Assembly: GCA_903925515.1 (NCBI GenBank)
Contig: CAIYFP010000489.1
Location: 1-17,865, forward strand
Source: an uncultured Verrucomicrobiota bacterium
GTDB lineage: Bacteria > Verrucomicrobiota > Verrucomicrobiia > Limisphaerales > UBA9464
DNA: 17,865 nucleotides
Reading direction: 5' to 3'
Below are positions 14,815-17,865 of the stretch, piece by piece; the first letter of the stretch is position 1; each line of letters begins with the position of its first letter. A model generated the notes under the pieces. That model was not told the origin of the DNA. It did no database searches and saw only the letters and a list, made by a program, of their open reading frames with translations. A program made the translations under genes and the position numbers.

Positions 14815-15248
14815 CGCGACTGGTGATGGTCCTGTTGCTTGGGCTTGTGCTGGAGGCGGTGGGGGTGGTGTTGATCAGCAAGGGGCAGAAGCAGCTCCGG
14901 ACGCGGCTTGAGCCGCGCCCGGCGGCGGTGGCCGCGCTGGCACGGGAGGCGTTGGCGAGCCCGTCGTTGATGCTGGGCGTGGCGATGGAGGCGGGTTTTT
15001 TTGGATGCCTGCTGTTCCTCCTGTCGCGTGCCGACGTGAGCTTCGTGTGGCCGTTGACGTCGTTGTCGTTGGTGGTGACCACGTTGACGGCGCGATGGGT
15101 GCTGGGGGAGCAGGTGTCGGTGCTGCGATGGTGGGGCGTGGGATTCATCCTGCTGGGCGCGGCCATCGTCCTGTACACGGAGCGCCAGAGGTCGCCCGTG
15201 CCGAGCCCGGATGGGAACGAGGCGAGGCCTTCTCCGTCCTCGCATTGA
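14811..15248 (+). CDS. Small four-helix DMT-superfamily transporter (EamA/SMR-like)
   Basis: A 145-residue integral membrane protein with four predicted helices: LVMVLLLGLVLEAVGVVLI, SLMLGVAMEAGFFGCLLFLL, VWPLTSLSLVVTTLTARWVL and WWGVGFILLGAAIVLYTE. The last two carry the pattern of half-size EamA/SMR proteins, including a conserved GE after helix 3 and GxxxILxG in helix 4. Such half-size proteins work as dimers, and some (ArnE/ArnF type) flip lipid-linked sugars; the position after hpnD-hpnK makes a lipid or lipid-sugar substrate plausible but unproven. The ATG at 14811 has GGAGG five bases upstream (14801-14805) and overlaps the hpnK stop. The tail is polar. A T7 run (14996-15002) encodes part of helix 2. 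Last gene of the long run. Confidence 0.8.
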   Translation: MTRLVMVLLLGLVLEAVGVVLISKGQKQLRTRLEPRPAAVAALAREALASPSLMLGVAMEAGFFGCLLFLLSRADVSFVWPLTSLSLVVTTLTARWVLGEQVSVLRWWGVGFILLGAAIVLYTERQRSPVPSPDGNEARPSPSSH

Positions 15249-15295
15249 GGCCGTTCGGGGAGGCATCATGGCGGGGTTGTCTTCACCTTCCTTGC

Positions 15296-15976
15296 ATGAA
15301 CGCGGGCATTGTACCTGAGATGGATTCCTTGATGGCTTCGTTCGCCGCGTCGGGCGTCGTCGCCGTCATCACCTTGGACGACGCAGGCCATGCGGAGCGG
15401 ACGGCCGAGGCTCTTTTGGCGGGTGGGATTGGCGTCGTGGAGCTGACCTTGAGGACGCCCGCCGGGATGGAGGCCTTGCGGCGGATGAGCCGGGCGTTCC
15501 CCCGCATGGTCGTGGGCGCCGGGACGGTGCTTCGACCCGAGCAGGTGGTTGAGGCGAGGGACGCGGGGGCGAGGTTTGGCGTGGCCCCTGGCTTCAACCC
15601 CCGGGTGGTCAAGGCCGCGCGCGAGGAGGGCCTGCCTTTTGCACCGGGAGTGTTCTCGCCCAGCGAGATCGAGGCGGCCGTGGAGGCGGGTTGCCGCGTC
15701 CTGAAGTACTTCCCGGCATCGACGGGCGGCGACGCGGCCCACTTCCAGACGGTCACCGTCCCGTATGCGCACCTTGGGCTGCGATACATCCCGCTGGGGG
15801 GGATCTCGATGGCGACGGCCGGCGGGTTTCTTGCGCAGCCGGGGGTGGTTGCGGTGGGCGGTTCATGGATCGCGCCGCGGGCCGTGCTGGCTTCGGGAGA
15901 TTGGGTGCGCGTGGAGGCCAACGCGCGGGCCGCGCACGAAATGTCCCTTGCCACGCGAAAGGCCCGGACGCCATGA
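15296..15976 (+). CDS. eda: KDPG/KHG aldolase (2-keto-3-deoxy-6-phosphogluconate aldolase)
   Basis: Class I aldolase that splits 2-keto-3-deoxy-6-phosphogluconate into pyruvate and glyceraldehyde 3-phosphate, and often 4-hydroxy-2-oxoglutarate as well. From the ATG at 15296 it is 226 residues. Key residues are visible: the catalytic glutamate in VVELTLRTP (E49), the VGAGTVL motif, the Schiff-base lysine in VLKYFPA (K137) and the phosphate-binding PLGGIS with VGGSWIAP. The usual VIPVIR opening is VVAVIT here, losing the arginine. No Shine-Dalgarno-like sequence precedes 15296; in-frame ATGs at 15320 and 15332 are alternatives and would be closer to the usual length of about 210. It lies 47 bases after the transporter and overlaps the kinase gene by four bases. 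Confidence 0.92.
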   Translation: MNAGIVPEMDSLMASFAASGVVAVITLDDAGHAERTAEALLAGGIGVVELTLRTPAGMEALRRMSRAFPRMVVGAGTVLRPEQVVEARDAGARFGVAPGFNPRVVKAAREEGLPFAPGVFSPSEIEAAVEAGCRVLKYFPASTGGDAAHFQTVTVPYAHLGLRYIPLGGISMATAGGFLAQPGVVAVGGSWIAPRAVLASGDWVRVEANARAAHEMSLATRKARTP

Positions 15977-17031
15977 GCGCGGTCGTCGGGTTTGGCGAGA
16001 TCATGGGGCGGGTGTCGATGCCGGGGTACCTGCGCTTCGGCCAGGCAATGCCGGGACGGGTGGACATGGACTTTGCAGGGGCCGAGGCCAACGCCTTGGC
16101 GTTGCTGGCGTGCATGGGGCATGAGGCGCGGCTGGCGACGGCATTGCCGTGCAACGAGCTGGGGGATGCCTGCATGGCGGCATTGAGGGCCATGGGCGTG
16201 GGGACGGCCGCGATCCACCGGACGCCTCGCGGGCGGCTCGGTCTGTACTTTCTTGAAAAGGGGGCCGCGCAACGTGCCGGCAACGTGGTTTATGACCGCG
16301 AGGGCAGCGCCGTCGCCGTCACGCCGGGCGAGGCGTACGGATGGGAACGCGTGCTGGAGGGGTGTGCATGGCTCCACCTGACGGGGATCACGCCGGCGCT
16401 GTCGGCGGTCGCGGCCGAGGCCAACCTCCTCGCGGCACGGACGGCCCGCCGGCTGGGCATCCCGGTTTCATGCGACCTGAATTACCGGTCGAAGCTGTGG
16501 CGTTGGGCGCCGGGCGCGGGTCCGGAGGGATTGGCGCGGGAGCAGATGCTACGACTGATCCCGCACGTGACGCATCTGGTGGGAGGGGCGGATGACATGG
16601 CGTTGATGCTGGGCCTTGGGCCGGGGGAACCGGGCGAGCTGGGCTGGGCGCGCGCGGCGTTGGTCGCGTTTCCGTGGTTGCAGGCGGTGGGCATGACCCG
16701 CCGCCGCGCGAGCGACGCCTCGGGGCTCGAATGGTCAGGGTTCCTGCTGGATGGCCGGACGGGCGAACACGCCGAGGCGCCGGCCGACGAGGAGGGCAAG
16801 GTCCGGCCCTACGAGATCCGGCAGGTCGTGGACCGGATCGGCACCGGGGACGCCTTCACGGCCGGGTTGATCCATGGGTGGCGCACGGGGGCGACGACGG
16901 CATGGACGGTGGCCTTTGCGACGGCGGCGTCATGCCTTGCTCACTCGATCGAGGGGGACGCCTGCATGGTGACGCCGTCCGAGGTGGAGGCCTTGATGGC
17001 GGGCGCGAGCGGGGGCCGGGTTCGACGGTGA
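15973..17031 (+). CDS. kdgK: 2-keto-3-deoxygluconate kinase (PfkB/ribokinase family)
   Basis: Phosphorylates 2-keto-3-deoxygluconate to KDPG, feeding the aldolase encoded just upstream. The 352-residue protein has the PfkB layout: N-terminal GFGEIMGRVS, the AGAEANALALLACMG substrate-side motif, a central CDLNYRSKLW typical of KDG kinases, and the C-terminal PfkB signature DRIGTGDAFTAGLIHG with catalytic base D293. The start ATG overlaps the aldolase stop (ATGA at 15973-15976). The pair implies use of uronates, such as pectin or alginate breakdown products, or a semi-phosphorylative Entner-Doudoroff route; no uronate isomerase or dehydratase gene is in view. Other PfkB sugar kinases are possible but the aldolase partner makes KDG the best choice. 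Confidence 0.9.
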   Translation: MSAVVGFGEIMGRVSMPGYLRFGQAMPGRVDMDFAGAEANALALLACMGHEARLATALPCNELGDACMAALRAMGVGTAAIHRTPRGRLGLYFLEKGAAQRAGNVVYDREGSAVAVTPGEAYGWERVLEGCAWLHLTGITPALSAVAAEANLLAARTARRLGIPVSCDLNYRSKLWRWAPGAGPEGLAREQMLRLIPHVTHLVGGADDMALMLGLGPGEPGELGWARAALVAFPWLQAVGMTRRRASDASGLEWSGFLLDGRTGEHAEAPADEEGKVRPYEIRQVVDRIGTGDAFTAGLIHGWRTGATTAWTVAFATAASCLAHSIEGDACMVTPSEVEALMAGASGGRVRR

Positions 17032-17070
17032 CCCGGCCGGCGAGGGAGCGGATGGAGCCGGGCGCGGAGG

Positions 17071-17463
17071 TTACTTGGCGCCTTGATCAATCCATGCGCG
17101 GACGATCCCGACCTGTTCCTTCGTGAGGGGATCCCCCTTGCCGTCCGGGGGCATGGCGGCGTCGGGGTCGAGCCGAGCGATGGTGTGGACCAAGGTGCTC
17201 TTGGCGGAGTTGCCCTTGGAGATGCAGTCGCCGTTCTCGCCGCCCTTGAGCGTGGCCTCCAGCGTGTCGAGACGGAGCTTGGCCTTCTGCTTCTCGGGGC
17301 CGTGGCACTTCACGCACGACTTCTGGAAGATGGGGAGGATGTCCTTGTCGAAGGCGAGGTCCTTCCTGGAGGACGCGGGCGGGAGCTTGGAGACGTCCAC
17401 GTCGGCGGCGGACACGGCGAGGGTGGAGGCAACAAGGCCGAGGAGGATGACGATGCGCTTCAT
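17071..17463 (-). CDS. Small exported c-type cytochrome (PSCyt1-like domain protein)
   Basis: A 130-residue periplasmic monohaem protein. The ATG at 17463 gives a clean signal peptide (MKRIVILLGLVASTLAVSA, cleavage after Ala19 likely); an in-frame ATG at 17505 adds a 14-residue leader that weakens it. The haem-binding motif is CVKCH (C50, C53, H54) after KDILPIFQKS, and M104 in DAAMPPDG is the likely distal ligand. The wording DILPIFxxxCxxCHGPEKQKAKLRLDT is that of the planctomycete cytochrome c domain. That domain is usually the N-terminal part of large PSD1-type proteins; here it stands alone, so it may act as a small electron carrier. The closing TKEQVGIVRAWIDQGAK is the family's usual end. 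It converges on the kinase gene with 39 bases between stops. Confidence 0.9.
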   Translation of the reverse strand: MKRIVILLGLVASTLAVSAADVDVSKLPPASSRKDLAFDKDILPIFQKSCVKCHGPEKQKAKLRLDTLEATLKGGENGDCISKGNSAKSTLVHTIARLDPDAAMPPDGKGDPLTKEQVGIVRAWIDQGAK

Positions 17464-17865
17464 GAGTAACTGCGGGACGCTGCGGAAGGTGCGGCGAATG
17501 GTCAACCGGCGGATTGAGTTCCTGATCCCCGCGCCCGGAGTTTTTGCGTGCCCGGTTCTCGCCCCGCGCGGCCCCGCCTGAGTTCGGATCCTGCCGGCAC
17601 TCCTCGCTTCCTGGCGTCCTTGCGTGATTCAAGAAACAAGGCCTCCCATGCAATGATTCCATGGGGCATGCAGCGGGGATCGGCTCACCCGAAGATCAGG
17701 GCCACGGCAGGCCTTGGTGGGTGGGGCCAGGGAAACCCGCCCGGGCGCGCGACCGGCGTTTTCTTGGGAAGACGCGAAGACGCGAGGAATGCGGTCCGAG
17801 TGTCGTGTCTCACAAATCGCTGGTGTTGGGTTGCTCCAAGAATGCCCCGGGGCAAGGCGTGAGGA
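17464..17865. other. Intergenic region, no gene recognised
   Basis: About 400 bases upstream of the cytochrome gene. Open frames are short and their translations are low-complexity. The composition is less G-rich and more AT-containing than the coding parts, as expected for spacer. It should hold the cytochrome promoter; a TTGACC (minus strand, 17505-17500) is the only -35-like match seen and it lacks a convincing -10. A six-base inverted repeat (CCCATG/CATGGG, 17645-17650 and 17660-17665, nine-base loop) and a short tandem repeat at 17768 are also present. Confidence 0.5.
17768..17787. repeat. Short tandem repeat, two GAAGACGC units plus a partial third
   Basis: GAAGACGC occurs at 17768-17775 and again at 17776-17783, then a degenerate start of a third unit. 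It sits in non-coding sequence. GAAGACGCGAAGACGC-type words occur in intergenic DNA of several bacteria to my recollection, so this may be one copy of a dispersed repeat. Confidence 0.5.

Noticed and set aside
14938..14953. Second TGGCACG word as a sigma-54 promoter
   Set aside because: The GC at the -12 position is missing, and it lies inside the transporter gene.
17032..17062. CCCGGC/GCCGGG inverted repeat between the convergent kinase and cytochrome genes as a terminator
   Set aside because: The stem is only six base pairs with a 19-base loop and no T run follows in either direction; such matches are expected by chance in this GC-rich DNA.
17477..17505. TTGACC as the -35 box of a sigma-70 promoter for the cytochrome gene
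   Set aside because: The sequence at the expected -10 position is CAGCGT, too far from TATAAT to support a call.

Overview
The window comes from a very GC-rich bacterium, most likely a member of the Verrucomicrobiota. This rests on several signs: a short standalone planctomycete-type cytochrome c (PSCyt1-like) protein, a large secreted protease ending in the FYRLR-type C-terminal module I associate with Verrucomicrobiota secreted proteins, hopanoid genes, and a split MacAB-like exporter. The phylum assignment is inference. I saw no phage, transposon, CRISPR, tRNA or rRNA.

Layout. (1) 1-664: 3' part of a spermidine-synthase-like gene cut by the window edge. (2) 677-4248, minus strand: a three-gene MacAB-type export operon (lipoprotein membrane-fusion subunit, ATPase, permease); no outer-membrane channel gene is in view. 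(3) 4249-4548: divergent control region holding a 10-base palindrome and a possible sigma-54 promoter. (4) 4549-7638: a large exported metzincin-type metallopeptidase with PKD, carboxypeptidase-regulatory-like and beta-sandwich modules. (5) 7755-15248: a tightly packed run of nine plus-strand genes: yicC, gmk, coaC, a membrane histidine kinase, an NtrC-type response regulator, a small membrane protein, hpnD, hpnK and a four-helix DMT-type transporter. Six of its junctions overlap. (6) 15296-17031: KDPG aldolase and 2-keto-3-deoxygluconate kinase, overlapping by four bases, completing the lower Entner-Doudoroff/uronate route. (7) 17071-17463, minus strand: a small exported monohaem cytochrome c. 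(8) 17464-17865: no gene seen.

How it works together. The yicC-to-transporter run mixes housekeeping functions (guanylate kinase, a coenzyme A step) with a two-component system and a pair of hopanoid genes. Translational overlap suggests that the kinase, regulator, small membrane protein and hopanoid genes are made together, so the two-component system may respond to envelope state; this is inference. The regulator is of the sigma-54-activating class, and the best sigma-54-like promoter I found lies just upstream of the protease.

The plus strand is strongly G-rich for most of the window whichever strand the genes are on. Plus-strand genes favour G-ending codons and the minus-strand exporter genes favour C-ending ones, as expected if the plus strand is the leading strand. 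The skew weakens near 12.7-13.1 kb and again after about 15.6 kb. The most unusual things seen are a helical LTPEQ segment plus glycine tract inserted in the membrane-fusion protein, a coding-strand shortage of CCTGG at leucine codons, and a T9 tract inside hpnD.
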